Positions 32,969-46,014 of a stretch of 64,000 bases of DNA are shown piece after piece. A program made the translations under genes and the position numbers. The notes beneath the pieces were generated by a model. It saw nothing but the letters and a program-made list of their open reading frames with translations. It had not been told where the DNA came from and made no database searches. The stretch's first letter is position 1; each line of letters starts with the position of its first letter. Origin of the DNA: Tubiluchus corallicola (lineage: Eukaryota; Priapulida; Priapulimorpha; Priapulimorphida; Tubiluchidae); assembly GCA_030141605.1 (NCBI GenBank), contig JAQGDQ010000220.1:39786-103785 (forward strand), in the 5' to 3' direction.

Positions 32969-33222
32969 TTACTGTCCAAAAATCGCTAAACAGTTATTTA
33001 CAAATTCACAATATGACTTTGGGTTTCCATTGAAAAATTCATGCAAATCGTTGAAGCTCAGTTCAGTGTTATCTTCACGAAGGTGATTAGTAAGTGGACA
33101 AAAACAGATAACATGCTCTTCTGTTTGAATGTTTAAGCCAGAACAGGAGCATAGCCTGTCCTCTCATTTTATCCTTGCCCATCTTCCAGTCTCAATAGCT
33201 AGGTTATGTGAGGAGAGGCGTA
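32969..33222 (-). pseudogene. LINE ORF C-terminal end with Cys/His motif
   Basis: One minus-strand frame with a single internal stop reads RLRLSSHNLAIETGRWARIK, stop, EDRLCSCSG, then IQTEEHVICFCPLTNHLRED, and ends at TAA. The RLR..H.L.IE.GRW and C.C...TEEH...CP pattern is characteristic of the end of LINE polyproteins. A 72-bp duplicated tail follows at about 32888-33010. The element is dead but only lightly decayed here. Confidence 0.65.
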
Positions 33223-35135
33223 ACCGAGATGTTTTAATCCCTTAGAGCTCATTTACTTTAACGCTATACATTGCACTGACAGATAGTTCGGGATTCAGAT
33301 AGAGATACACAGTTTAGTTCTTTCGGAATCCCTGATATGTTGTTTTGTGTTCTCGAGGTCGTCAGAGATAATATCCGCTTTACCTTACATTAACTACTAT
33401 TGATGTATTCATGTTAATTACATAAACGGTTTTTCGAAAAGAAGACAAAAGCGTTGGTATTAAGTATTCAGAACCTGGCTTCAATAATTATGTGGTCCAA
33501 TGTTCTAGAAACGCTTGCATTTTGCTCGAGGGAACTTTGCTTTCATCACAAATCGCATCACGAAAACATCCTAAGAGGTTTTCAAATAAAAACCATTTTC
33601 TTGCTGAATTGTATAACGCAAACAAACCCCCGCGCATTACAATACGCATTACGCATTGATGACAAAATCTACAAAGAAAGTCTGCGTGACTTAAAATGTC
33701 TTTGAGGCTTCCTTTCAGAACTTCCTGTTCATCATTTTCATCTTAGTCGGAATTTCATAATGCGCCGGGAGAATAAATTCCAGCAAATTTTATCGTAAAT
33801 GGATAAGCTCGAGGAATTACTTGGAAAATGGTCAATTAATTCAGCGCCATTATGCAAGTTTAATGAATAAGAACAAAGCTTTTAATTTTAGCAATTAGTT
33901 ACTGTTTTCGCTGACGATGAAAGGCCATTATCTGAGGCAATTATTAAAACGAAAATGCATAAATTTAAAATGAAACAGCTCACAAGAGTAAGCGGAGAGG
34001 GTGATAGGCTGTTGCATAGCAACGAAAAAAGAAATGAAGTGCTTTTGTAAATGTACGGTATAGATGCGGTTTGAAGAAAGCCAACCGACTGATATAATTA
34101 AAAAGTATACGTATATGAAAAAATTCGTGTAAGTATGCTTGACGTTTATACTCCTTTATTAAATTGAAAATTTTAAAATGTTAAAACAATAAGCTACAGA
34201 TGCGTTTTCTCATTTTCTCACTGAATGTCAAATGTAGAAAAACAGGATTTTTGTACAAGCGGCCTTAGGTGATGTTAGAGGCTTTAAAAGGAACAGATTT
34301 TCTGGTAAAAAAATCCACAAATACGGAAGAAATGGAATATTGTTCTGAATGTAGGAGTGCCCAAATTACGAAAAGAAGCATGAAAATGAAGACTGAGAAA
34401 CTGCGAAACTACTAGTGATGCCTGTTAAACAAGAAACGAAATAAACACTGTCCAGAACGCAATCACTATATCCATCTAATACACTAGACCATTTGGACAC
34501 ACTCGGGCTCGCATCATGCTTTGACTAGCACTTTGCAGAACCACACAAATCGGTAACATTTTCAGACCAACAATGGCGTTCTCGAATGAAATAGCGAGAT
34601 AAAAAAGTTCACGAACGAGGAATTCTTACAGACGTCCTACATGGCCTAGAAGTCACAGACACGAAAGTAACGCACTCTTCCAACCAGGACGCCTGTCACC
34701 TGACGATAATTCACAAGAGACAACACACAAACAGGGCAGAAGAGGCTGTCCCATGTCGGTCAATTAAATTGTAACAGGAAGCCAATTTAGCCTACACGAT
34801 TCACCAGCTCTGTCATACACAGTCACATGTCGCTGTCAGTCTGTGATGAGCGTTGATGACTGCGAACGCTCATGCCACGCGGTTAAAAACATGCGCACTC
34901 CGCAGGAATCAATGAAGTCTTACACCACAATGTGAGACCAGTGTTCATAATATAGGGGTGCAAGGTTCTCGAACATGTTTTTAACGACTTTTCATGTCTC
35001 CCAATTTGCTTGACATAATGAAGCGCTGATTCTGAGTGTTGAATTGACGTTGTTTTTGTTCAAGCGTCCCTGACGGTTCACAATTTTCCCGGTGTTTTCC
35101 AACGTTTTCATACATCTTCACGCCGCCTTGGATCG
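33223..35135. other. Intergenic DNA, no gene seen
   Basis: AT-rich sequence. Short frames such as 33454-33705 lack splice or family evidence. No repeat could be placed. Confidence 0.35.
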
Positions 35136-35661
35136 TTAAAGCACAAGAAACATACATACTTACATAAAGCTAAAAAATTGCCTTAAAATTTTGTATCACA
35201 CACATACTGCTATATAGCATACAGAGCTTGTATTAGCAGTAAGACTGTATAAAACTTGAAAATTTAAACTTCCTCGCCTGTTAGACGCAAGCATTTCAAC
35301 GGTAAGTCGTTTGAAACAAGTTTAGATAACATTGAGTAAACTTTAAAAAATAATTTCAAAACAAATTGACAAAAATTTGAAAAACATGAAAAACACTTCT
35401 AGCACACGCTAACTAAGCAAAAGTATAAATTAAGGTATCTTGCTAATAAGATTAAAATGCATTTTTTGGTGAGTCAGTGATGCACACTGGGAAGGTGAGC
35501 CAGTGACACTTTACTTATTGATGCAAACAGTTTAAATTACTAAGAAATTTGCTTCATAGTTACATAAGTCTTTCAAGCAGGTAAGCGTAATGTTAAATAA
35601 TATAATTTTGTATGGAACGTTTTTGGGACAAACTTAAAAGTTGTTGTTTCTTACCCTTTAA
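35136..35661 (-). mobile_element. TTAA family 1 copy 5
   Basis: Full length in minus orientation. It begins (plus strand) TTAAAGCACAAGAAA and ends TTTCTTACCCTTTAA; TTAA lies at both boundaries. It contains the inverse of the GAGTTTAAATTT and GTGCATCACTG landmarks. Confidence 0.85.
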
Positions 35662-36649
35662 TTTATAAGGAAGCAACAACATTTACGTCAGCGGCACGAC
35701 GCAACTCCAAACGACTTTAAAACGTAGTTCTAAAAACTAGGAAGCTTTCAAGATCTACGAAAAACAGGCGTCTTCAAAGGTTTCACCACACCTTCAAACG
35801 GCTTCTCATATTTTAAACGTTAATATCGAGATCGTTACATTACAGTTTGAGAATTCGACAGTTTGATATAAGTACTTAATAAAAATAAATTTAGAACTTA
35901 ATTAATGAAGTCAGGTGATAGCCGTCGAATAAGAGCCATTGACAGAAGTGTAAAGCCGTGTCAACTATTGGAATACGTGTTAACACTAGCGAGAGCCCCT
36001 AAATGTATGTGTAGCAAGTGGAATTTGTTTAACTACATGTCCAGAAAAAAGGAGCTGTGGTCATGGGTAAGAATAATCTTGAACGCAATTTGCACACCTC
36101 GGACAAACGTTCAGCGAGATATCCAAGACCTCGCACACAGTATCCACGTTGCCTATCGTATTTAGTAATTCACGCTATAAAATTGTTTGAGTTGAAAAGC
36201 AAATCGAAAATTTTCTGATTAGTCATTCAGCCATCTAAGTCCAGCATGTTGATTGCTGATATGATTTCACAAAGCTGCACCTAGATGAATAGGATTTGTT
36301 CTGTAATAAATAACAATTTTCAAATCAGCAGCGCTCACAATTTCACAAACATAAAACGTCACGGGGATTATTAGAGAGATTTTGATGGTGTTAGCGAAAA
36401 CGCAATTACGGATTTTCACGGTTTACACAGATTTTGTGGTTTAGCGTTGCTAAACAGAAATGGTAACTGCTAAATTGTAGGTTTCGTTCACAGTAAAGCT
36501 TTGATTTTGCTGCACAAATGAATATTTAAGTTAATCAACTATTTTTAAACTAAAAAGACTTTCCATTTTCACCTAAAACTTTTAAGCAAACGTGAGATAT
36601 AAGTTAATGTCAGAGTTGACAAGCAGTAGTGGCTACAGTAACACACAGA

Positions 36650-37910
36650 TTGCTCATACCATTGGTAATAAACAAGCAGCATCAATTTGATTAGTGGATA
36701 AACAGCATCGATCGGCTTTGATCAGTAAATGAGCAGTGATGATCTTATCAGTGAATAAGCAGTGATGATCGGTTGTGATTACCGACTGTGCAATGGTCAT
36801 TGGTTGTCATCAGTGAACAAATAGTAGCGATCGATTGTGATTAGTGAATAGGCAGTGGCGAACAGTTGCCTTGTGACAGCCAGTTATGATCAATAAATAA
36901 GCAGTGGCAATCAGCTGTGATCAATAAATATGCAGTGGCAATCACTTGTGATTAATAAATAAGCAGTATCAATCAGTTGTGATGAAAAGGCAGTGATGAT
37001 CGATTGTGATTAGTGAATAGGCAGTGGCGAACAGTTGCCTTGTGACAACCAGTTATGATCAATAAATAAGCAGTGGCAATCAGCTGTGATCAATAAATAT
37101 GCAGTGGCAATCACTTGTGATTAATAAATAAGCAGTATTAATCAGTTGTGATGAAAAGGCAGTGATGATCGATTGTGATTAGTGAATAGGCAGTGGCGAA
37201 CAGTTGCCTTGTGACAACCAGTTATGATCAATAAATAAGCAGTGGCAATCAGCTGTGATCAATAAATATGAAGTGGCAATCACTTGTGATTAATAAATAA
37301 GCAGTATCAATCAGTTGTGATGAAAAGGCAGTGATGATCGATTGTGATTAGTGAATAGGCAGTGGCGAACAGTTGCCTTGTGACAACCAGTTATGATCAA
37401 TAAATAAGCAGTGGCAATCAGCTGTGATCAATAAATATGCAGTGGCAATCACTTGTGATTAATAAATAAGCAGTAGCAATCAGTTGTGATGAAAAGGCAG
37501 TGATGATCGATTGTGATTAGTGAATAAGCAGTGGCAATCAGTTGTGATCACTGAATAAGCAGTGATGATCGATTGTGATTAGTGAATAAGCAGTGGCAAT
37601 CAGTTGTGATCACTGAATAAGCAGTGATGATCGAATGCGATCAGTGAATAAACAGTGGCAATCAGTTGTGCTCACTGAATAAGCAGTGATAACCGAATCT
37701 GATCAGTTAATAAACAGTGATGATCGATTGTGATCAGTGAGTAAGTGGCTTCGATCAGTTATCAATCAGTGAATACACAGGAATGATTGGTTTCTGAACA
37801 GTGAGTAAGCAGTGGCAATTGTTTGTGATCACTGAATACGCAGTGACGATCAGTTGAGATCAGTGAATAAGTGATGGTGACCGATTCTGATCAGTGAATA
37901 ACCTTTAGTC
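36650..37910. repeat. Two-level satellite: about 28-bp units in a 169-bp higher-order repeat
   Basis: The basic unit is a variant of GCAGTGGCAATCAGTTGTGA plus TCAATAAATAA. In the middle the units are ordered into a 169-bp higher-order repeat: the marker GCAGTGGCGAACAGTTGCC recurs at 36852, 37021, 37190 and 37359, exactly 169 bp apart. Outer units are more divergent. No coding. Confidence 0.95.
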
Positions 37911-40204
37911 ACATACAAACTACAGCGATTAGATAATGAACAGATATACACTATTATACAGTAAGCTGATGATGATAAGCAACTAAGCAGAAGTGACTAG
38001 GAACATAGTACTCAATCGACACATTAATAATTTCGTAAAATAACGAGCAATCTCTTCGCAGAAAGTACTTCTGTGCCCGAGCTAAAAATATAGAAAAAAC
38101 GGTAAAAATATACAGGTCCAATGAAAACTTCAAAGTTTTATTCACTTGGTCGAACTAGCTAGCGAACTGAAAAATAACAGTTTCAGTGTTATCTAAGTCT
38201 TGTGAGGCATTGGTCAGTATGTGACAGATCACATGCAAAAATTGTTGTACACTGCATTATCAAAAATATACTACTTTTGTAGAGTCGGGATTTTTGGAAA
38301 TACTAAGACGGAAAGAAGAATGCTGACAGACCCAATGTATTTTTATGTGTAATCTCAAATAACAAAATATTTCGATTTCGTGTTTTGCCCCTTTACTTCG
38401 CTGAATGAATTCGATTTTTATATTGTATCAAGCACACTACGAACGGCAGTGTTCACAAAGACCCTAGAGACATCTCTATAATCAATATGACACTAATAGC
38501 AGTAATCTTATAACCCGGGATTCTATGCAGAATTTATTGAGTTATTTGCAATGAATGCGGATTCATGTTTAAAGGTGTATTCACACAGAGGTGAGAGCGA
38601 TCCGGTGATTTGATTATTCCATGTAACTATAAGACATTTTCCGTTCCGTCTTGGCCAGCGAAAATTGTCACTCCTAAAAGTATTGCCGAAATAAATATGC
38701 TTTTCTGACGCTTTTCTGCACCCCTAACATGTCTGATTACTGACAGTACCTACAGTGTCAGTTATTCTAGCACGCATGTGGCTATTAAAAGGTAAAGGCA
38801 TTTTTAAATGAAATATTTTTTTAATTTGCAGCCTCTTAAAAAGCCCAGTTTATCAACGATTTATAAAAGCCCGATTTTATACAACTGATACAGTGTTGCC
38901 ATCTGTAATTAGACAGATTAAGAGCACGAGCAAGTGCATCTTTGCCTAATTTTTTCTGCACTATTTTTTACGATAATGTGATATTTACGCAACGTTCGCT
39001 TTCACATGGAAGCAATTAGACGGCAGCTGCTCACTAGCAAACAAGCGCACAATTTACTGTAAAAGGCAGGTAATCATTATAGTTCAGCTAATTGCCTTGA
39101 TAATAACTGTTTCGTATTCATATCTACAAATAATAGGTAACTTAATAATGTAAAAAACTGAAATGGCACGGTACAAACGCGAAATGCAAATAATCATCAA
39201 TCTATGAAATATGATAACGATCTATACACAAAACGAGTTGAAACGCAACCGCATAAGCAATGGATGACACCATGATGTCCTCTTGCTTGTTGGCATCAGA
39301 GAGGATTGAACCCAGAGAATGAGACTGCTAAGCGTGTTTTCAGTCTGCTGCCACCAAACCAGCACAACTTCAAAGCAGGAGCGTGTAGAAATTATCAAGC
39401 ACTCCCTGTGGCCAAACCACAAACGCATTAGATCACTTAGTCACATTAGTGCGAACAGACGACTCAGCTGTAAACCTACAACTATTCTTCCTTCTCCAGT
39501 ATCACTGTTATACGTTAACCGGTTCAGTAAATCACATTCCGAAATTACAAAGAGTTGAAAATAAATTTTATTGGAAAAAATGAAACTACGTTTCGTTATC
39601 AAAACGCTCGTTTTCATTTTAAAAGTCTATTCACGAGCGCGACAGTTGTGTGATTTATTAACCCACTAAATCAAAGTTACCATTTCTCTATTGTATCTCA
39701 GCTCCTAGATACGAGCGGTAATGAGAATCCAGTAAGGACTGCATAAATCAGCGACTGATAATTCTATAGAATCGCTGAAGAATAATTTTTACACAATTGC
39801 TGATTCCAATTTGCAAAAAATGAGAAAGACGTGAAGACCAGGCATCTCAGAGTATGCGCCACAAACACGTGTAATAGGAAACGGTGATAAAAGATGGCAG
39901 CACGTTGCAATAGTCACGTAAACGGGCAGACTAACAGAAGTGAAGTGTTTTATGTATAACTGTATTAAACAACATTCAACTATTAGCTAATAATAAATGA
40001 TATAAATATTACTTTAAGAAATTAGCTTTATTTAAGGAAAAGTTAAAACTCGGCTGTTTTAACGTGTGGTGCAGTGCAGGAGTAAATCTTTGTCAGTCAC
40101 TTTGTTAGTCAGGAAGTCAGTTAGTTTGTCTGTGTATTTACCTGTCCTTCTGTGTGCCTATCTTCTTATTTCTCTAACACAATTTTTGGCGAGATGAAAG
40201 GAAT
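37911..40204. other. Intergenic DNA, no gene seen
   Basis: AT-rich sequence without a recognisable coding exon, RNA gene or repeat boundary. Overlapping small frames at 39222-39558 on opposite strands are not supported. Confidence 0.35.
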
Positions 40205-40480
40205 AGCCGAGCGTATTGCTCAGTGTCTGAAATTAAGCAACGTGGAGCCTTGTCAGTAAGTGGATGATTGACAAGCGGGAACACAGCGTTTGGTCTATTT
40301 CACATGCCTTACAGCTTCTGGTCCTTTACCTCGCTGAGAGAAAGACATCTCTGCCAATCCCGGGACTCATCTTAGAAGACTGTTCTTGATAATGGGATAG
40401 TACCATTCCGCGACACTCAGCTGTATCAAGTTGTGCAGTAGAGTGTTAGATTTCGGCTTGCAGAGTTTCAAAGTATATCG
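40205..40480 (+). repeat. 5S-rRNA-like SINE (b)
   Basis: GTCTGAAATTAAGCAACGTG followed by AGTAAGTGGATGATTGACAA mimics 5S rRNA boxes A and C. The body continues with TTCTTGATAATGGGATAGTA, a segment also present at about 50535 (TTCTTGATAATGAGATATGA), supporting one dispersed family. Confidence 0.55.
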
Positions 40481-40703
40481 AAATAGTTAGACGAGGGCAA
40501 CTAGTTCATGAATAAAAATGTAATGACTAAAATTCGCCTCTAAATGATTAATATGAGCTATATGTCTGCCTGCCAACTTGCACGACTGCACGCCTGACAA
40601 TCTGACTTTCCTGTACAAGTCTGTCCAGGGTATGGCTTATATTAGCGTTCGCGTTGCGAAAAATGCAGTACTTTACATGCTATAGCTCACAACAAGTCAA
40701 CAT

Positions 40704-41195
40704 TTAAAGCACAAGAAAACACTCTTCATAAATAAAGTTCAATGAAATGTTATATCACTTATATGCTGTCTTATTGCACATAGAGCTTGAGTTAGCAGTA
40801 ATGCTGTTTAAAACTCATGCAATGACTGGTTAGGCGCAGCCAGTTTGACGGCAAGTCGTTTGGAACAAGTTTAAATAGCATTGCGTAAAGTTTGAAAAAA
40901 TAAAAAAGCATTCGTAGCGCCCCCTTTGCTAACTAAGCAAAAGTACAAATTAGTTTATCTTGTCAATAGAATTGATAATAATTATGTTTTGTAGTGAACC
41001 AGTGACGTTTTTGGTGCACACTGGGATAGTTGATTCAGTACTGTTTACCAGTTGTCGCGACAATGTTAAATTATTAAGAATTTTGTTTTTCAATAACATA
41101 AGTCTTTCAAACAGGTAAGCATAATGCGAAGTAATATAACTTTGTATGGAAAGTCCTTTGGGATATACTTTAAAATTCCTTTTCTTCCCCTTCAA
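40704..41195 (-). mobile_element. TTAA family 1 copy 6
   Basis: Minus orientation; plus-strand ends TTTAAAGCACAAGAAAAC and CCTTTTCTTCCCCTTCAA. Full set of internal landmarks; the right TTAA has decayed to TCAA. Confidence 0.85.
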
Positions 41196-41637
41196 AGCGC
41201 AAATTAGATTGCATAAAAGTTTATAAATAACTCACACGAAACGGTCAAAACCAGATTTCCTCTTTCACCTCTCAAACGTCTCATGTACGCCGATACGTCT
41301 GTTCTCCAGGTTTGTCAAAGCGACATAGATTCACCTCTTCATTAGTGTTTATAACCGATCATGCGGAACGCGAAACCGCAAGCGTACACAGCAGTTAATC
41401 GATGCTCTTAATCAATGGCTTCAACTTACCCAGAAGAGAAGGATATATTCAATCAATGGTGGCTTCTCATCTTACAAGAAAAGCACGATTTGCCTTGGTT
41501 GTAGTCAAATGCGTCTCACCAACCTCGATGGAAAATGTGTTTATTGGAAAATGTGTCTCTAAAAGGCCTGCCAAGCAGACAAACATGCTGACAAGCAGCT
41601 AAACAGACTTATTGGGCAGTGGGCAAGAAGGACAAGT

Positions 41638-42064
41638 TTTAAAAAGGAAAAAGGGAATAAAGTATATTCGAAAGAACTTTTCATACAAAGTTATATTACA
41701 TATTACGCTTATGTTTAATAATGTATACTTGGTAAAGAAAATTCTTAATGAGTTAAAACATTAGCACGACTTGACAAATGACACTGCATAACCATCCCAG
41801 TATGCACCACTGATTCACCAAAAACACATTATTGATCTTATTGGCAACATATTTCTTTCAAACTTTAGGCAATGTTATCAAAACTTGTTTCAAACGACTT
41901 ACTGTTAAAATGGCTGCGCCCAACGGTCATCGCAGGAGTTTAAATTTATAAGTTTTATATAGCGTTAGAGCTAATGCAAGCTCTGCATGCAATAATACAG
42001 CAAGTAAGTAATACAAGACGAATTTTTAAGCTTTATTTATGAAGAGTGTTTTCTTGTGCTTTAA
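41638..42064 (+). mobile_element. TTAA family 1 copy 7
   Basis: Begins TTTAAAAAGGAAAAAGGGAA, ends TTTCTTGTGCTTTAA. Contains CATCCCAGTATGCACCACTG and AAAATGGCTGCGCCCAACGG. Slightly deleted internally. Confidence 0.8.
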
Positions 42065-42119
42065 CTAGAGCATATTAGCACGAACCAGCGTTCAAACACA
42101 GGGCTATTTATAAAAATAA

Positions 42120-42352
42120 ACAGTTGTGGCGGGGCAGGAACGTGCCAAACATCAAGTGGTAGGATGCAACATTGAGCTGTCTGCCCCACAGGATCAACCT
42201 AAGATAAGATGCTAAACCGATGAAGTGCACGTACGCTCTCCTTCAACGAGGTTAGTGTCTAGGAGAGAGCAGCAAGGGGAAACTGGGCAAAAGCAGCTTT
42301 CCAAGAGGTCACCCATCCATTTAGAAATCACTTCAGTTGGTACTTAACTAAA
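42120..42352 (-). repeat. 5S-rRNA-like SINE (c), minus strand
   Basis: Minus strand reads TTAGTTAAGTACCAACTGAA then AAATGGATGGGTGACCTCTT, matching the second half of the 5S promoter (TTAGTACTTGGATGGGAGACC). Its tail ends CTGCCCCGCCACAACTG near 42125, shared with copy (d). Confidence 0.5.
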
Positions 42353-42803
42353 TGCACACAAAGACCACTAGGCATGAAAAAACAAACGGATGGAGGACAC
42401 TCGACTATATTCAGTCTTAAAAACACTCTCTCCAGCAAATAAATTCTCAGCATAGTAGATTTATGGTCACCTCTAACAATACCCACCAGGCACTACATTA
42501 CATCACATTAACACAGCACTCGGCTATGCCCTATATATTCAATCTATTAGGAGCACTGGGTCTTCTAGATAAAGTAGAAGTGCAAATTGCATGTGACCGC
42601 GGACAATCACGGCTACGCATTACCCTAATATAATAGAGATGATGACTAATGTAATCAGATGGTATGGAGCAAGGTCCAAGCGGAGCTCTTTAATTCCATA
42701 GATGTCCATAATATGGAGCTATTGTGTTTCTCTTGTCCACAGCACACGGACAGGGCATATTAACTTGGTGGTAAGAAAGGGCTGGTTTGTGGGCAAAAGG
42801 CTG

Positions 42804-43166
42804 TTAAAAGGAAAAAAGGGGAATTTTAAAGTACATCTAAAAATTCCATGCAAAATTATATTACTTAGCGTTACGCATATCTGTTTGAAAGACATAATAT
42901 GTAATTAAAAAACAAAATTCTCGATCATTTGAAACGCTCATGCCAACTTTATGATGCCAACTGGTAAAAAGTTACTGTTTCACTATTCAAACTTTAGGCA
43001 ATGTTATCTAAACAACTTGCCATCAAAAGTATAAAAGTGACTTGTCATCAAAATGGCTGACCCTAACGGTCGTCGTGGTTTAAACTGTTAACGCGCATGT
43101 AGGTGATACAAAATTTCAAGATGATTTGTTAGCTTTATGTAAGAATACTGTTTTCTTGCTCTTTAA
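42804..43166 (+). mobile_element. TTAA family 1 copy 8 (internally deleted)
   Basis: Begins TTAAAAGGAAAAAAGGGGAA, ends TTTTCTTGCTCTTTAA; TTAA on both sides. The middle landmarks are partly lost; AAAATGGCTGACCCTAACGG remains. Confidence 0.8.
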
Positions 43167-45693
43167 AATGCTAACTTTAGTGCTGACACAAAAGGAACTA
43201 CAGCTGGATTACATTGGAAATACTTGCCAGAATTTCCACTTCCCAATAACCTATTACGGGGCGAGTTTAGTCGTTTTTTTAATCTCACCAAATAGTAGGG
43301 AAAGTTAATAGCTAAGTGGTTACGGGTTACGGTGAGTACAATAGGATGGGCTTATCTCCGTGAGGCATCATGAAATAGGCATAACCAAACATAACCAAGC
43401 TTCCTCTGCTTGTCCAGCGTTCCGCCATAGAGAAGTATATTTGACAAGGAGTTAGATTCCGGTCCCGCTACAATCACTTATATTAACTTGGACCTGCTGA
43501 TGAGTGCCAAAATCTGACTTGCAGACACTCGCCAAAGGACCTTTTCACTTGTTTAAACCGAAAATGTTGTTTGGCTCTGCAATACGCAAACTGAGAAACC
43601 CTTTCAGCTTTATTGCCTGAACGACGCCTAATGTTTTACAAACGTCCATTTCATGCATAATTTACTGTTTGCCTGAAAAACTATCAGCACGTCAAAAGCT
43701 TTGTAATGCAAATATATCGATTTCGTTTTAAAATAAAATTGGAGTTACCGATATGATCAAATCTTACAAGCTGTCGTGGCTTTTTGCTGGTTAGAAAACA
43801 AAGTGCGATACGGTCTATCAATCAAACAAACCCAAATAAGGAAGCAGAGCACCACATTCAGAGTATTTCACACATGGCACGGCGGTGGCAATGCAGTTAT
43901 CCTTGTTTCCAGTGATACTGCAGAATGCTGAATGTCCTTTTTATACGAACATCAAAATAAAGCATATGAATGAAATTTGCGCCTTTGTGTGCCTTTATCC
44001 GTAATCTTCTAAATAGCCGTTTTCATCTATAAAATTTTATTTTCTGCAGTACATAACGTTTTATCCTGCTTTCATATTTTATACTTCCTTCTAAACTTTT
44101 TTTAAAAATTTTAACTAAATATTTCGCATTAAATATAAACAAATAAACAAAATAAAAATTTAGAACTTAAGAATCTAAAACATTACAAATGTCTAAAATA
44201 GCATCGTATGTGAATTCACGACGTCACCTAGGTGTTACTACATTCTATTTTCCAAGTAAATTTTCTCATAAATGGTGCTGTTCTTAACGCAAAGTTTGCA
44301 AGTGCTCAGACAGTCTAGAATTTTCACGCATATTTTATTTTTGCGCACAGGCGAAAATCTGTATATTTGTGCTTTAATACTCCAATACAAAGTGACAAAA
44401 CTGATGGAGAAATCCCACGACAGTAGCGTTGGCGGCAATCAATATTTTGATAAAGGCGAGAACACGTTTATTAAGTATGCAATTTATATTTCGCCGGCTC
44501 TAAGTAACGCAATTTTCTCCAAAATTGTCCGCCTCAATCTACCAACGAAACACTTTTGCAAAGTTAATTTACGGGAAAATGTCAAGTTACCAGATCAATA
44601 CTCGCCAGTCCTATTCTTTACAAGCTTAGCACACATCTGTATTGTCCAATATTGGGAAAAATTCTACACTTCTGATTGGCTAAAAAGGAAGATACAATTT
44701 TGCAGTGTAACAGTGACACAAGGTTCTGTTACACGGTTAATGTAAACAGCGGCACACTCAAAGCGTTTCTGATTAGTTAACTGTACATGTACAATGCTAA
44801 AATAGGTTTCCAACTACAGTCAAACCTATAACGACCCCCTTTATAATGCCAACCTCGCTTAACACCAATATTTTGGGCAAAACAAAATCTCTATATCTGT
44901 ATAGACATGTAAGCATTAATGCACCGCTTTATAATGCCAAAGTGGGTGGCACAATAAACTTTTACCAAAACACAGCTCTATACAGTTTAAATAAGTTAAG
45001 AAAGATTTCTTCTCTTTTAGTCATAACTATTATAACTATTTACACGGAAATTTTCAAATTTACCCGCTGTCCCAGAATAGAATGTTTTTAGTCCTTAAAG
45101 TTTATATAGCCTCAACATTTGCAATTGAAATACTTGCAGTAGACTGCAGTATAATTACTAATATTTGTATTATCGAAGGGTAAGACGTTTAACTTTGCTT
45201 TTCACATTGTAAATTAAAATGCTTCTAGTCTGAGCATGCTTCTCCATGCGGGCCTTAATTTATTTAGTAAATGTAAAGCTTAATTCAGTGAAGGAATTTG
45301 TCGTTTGAGTGGATTAAAGCAATTGCTTTAGCCGTAAAATCGTTCCAAATCACTTTCAGAGACCGACAAAAAACAAACTGCAGAGCTGTAGGCGTCATTA
45401 ACACAGATTATAGACTTATTAGTACCTGATTATCACTGAAATCCAAAACGATTTTTAGCTTAATGCTATTTTCACGACAGGAGCGGGTGAGGTAACGGAA
45501 ACCAACACAACTGTTTCCGGTCTGGGATATTTTTCGCTGAATTTTCCTGTATTCTGGGTAACTTTCGAAAATCCGAAATCATTTTTCGCCGACCGCTGGA
45601 TACTACTACACAAACTGTGCAATTTGCTCACGGTGGAGTTAGAAGCTGGTTTACTCTAACGATCGAAGTTTCTACTGAAAAAAAATGGGATTG
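43167..45693. other. Intergenic DNA with weak repeat traces
   Basis: 43310-43470 ends GGTCCCGCTACAATCAC, like the tail of the 5S-like SINEs, but no 5S head is visible. 44272-44745 is a 157-codon open frame in AT-rich DNA without exon signals or recognisable domains. No gene is supported. Confidence 0.35.
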
Positions 45694-46014
45694 AATTAAC
45701 CCAGTGGTTCCCAAACTTTCTCGGACCGTTACCCAAATCGGGAAACCCGGTCGTGTCCATTACCCCCCACCTAGTACTACTTCTCCAACTCAAAAAGTAA
45801 ACACACGTATATGCCACAAGCAAGCAAAATTATTTATGTTTGCTCGTGACATAAATAAATTTCCAGGTGTTGTTGTTGTATTGTTGCATTTGTATTGTAT
45901 TGTTGTATTTGTAAAAAAGTTTTAAAAATTTTCAGAGGGGTGCCCGTTACCAAAAAAAACCATATTACCCCTGGGGGGTAATTTACCCCTACTTTGGGAA
46001 CCACTGAATTAACC
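45694..46014. mobile_element. hAT MITE with perfect 8-bp target duplication
   Basis: The element is 45702-46006 (305 bp). Inverted ends are CAGTGGTTCCCAAA, the common non-autonomous hAT end. AATTAACC flanks both sides (45694-45701, 46007-46014). The right part contains TTACCCCTGGGGGGTAA. No transposase. Confidence 0.93.

Noticed and set aside
35905-36165. 86-codon basic ORF in intergenic DNA
   Set aside because: No recognisable domain, splice context or repeat of the pattern elsewhere.
44272-44745. 157-codon open frame
   Set aside because: No exon signals, domains or family resemblance; such lengths occur by chance in long AT-rich non-coding DNA. Kept only as a note.
44815-44850. Pogo/Tigger-like end TACAGTCAAACCTATAACG
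   Set aside because: No matching inverted right end found within reach.
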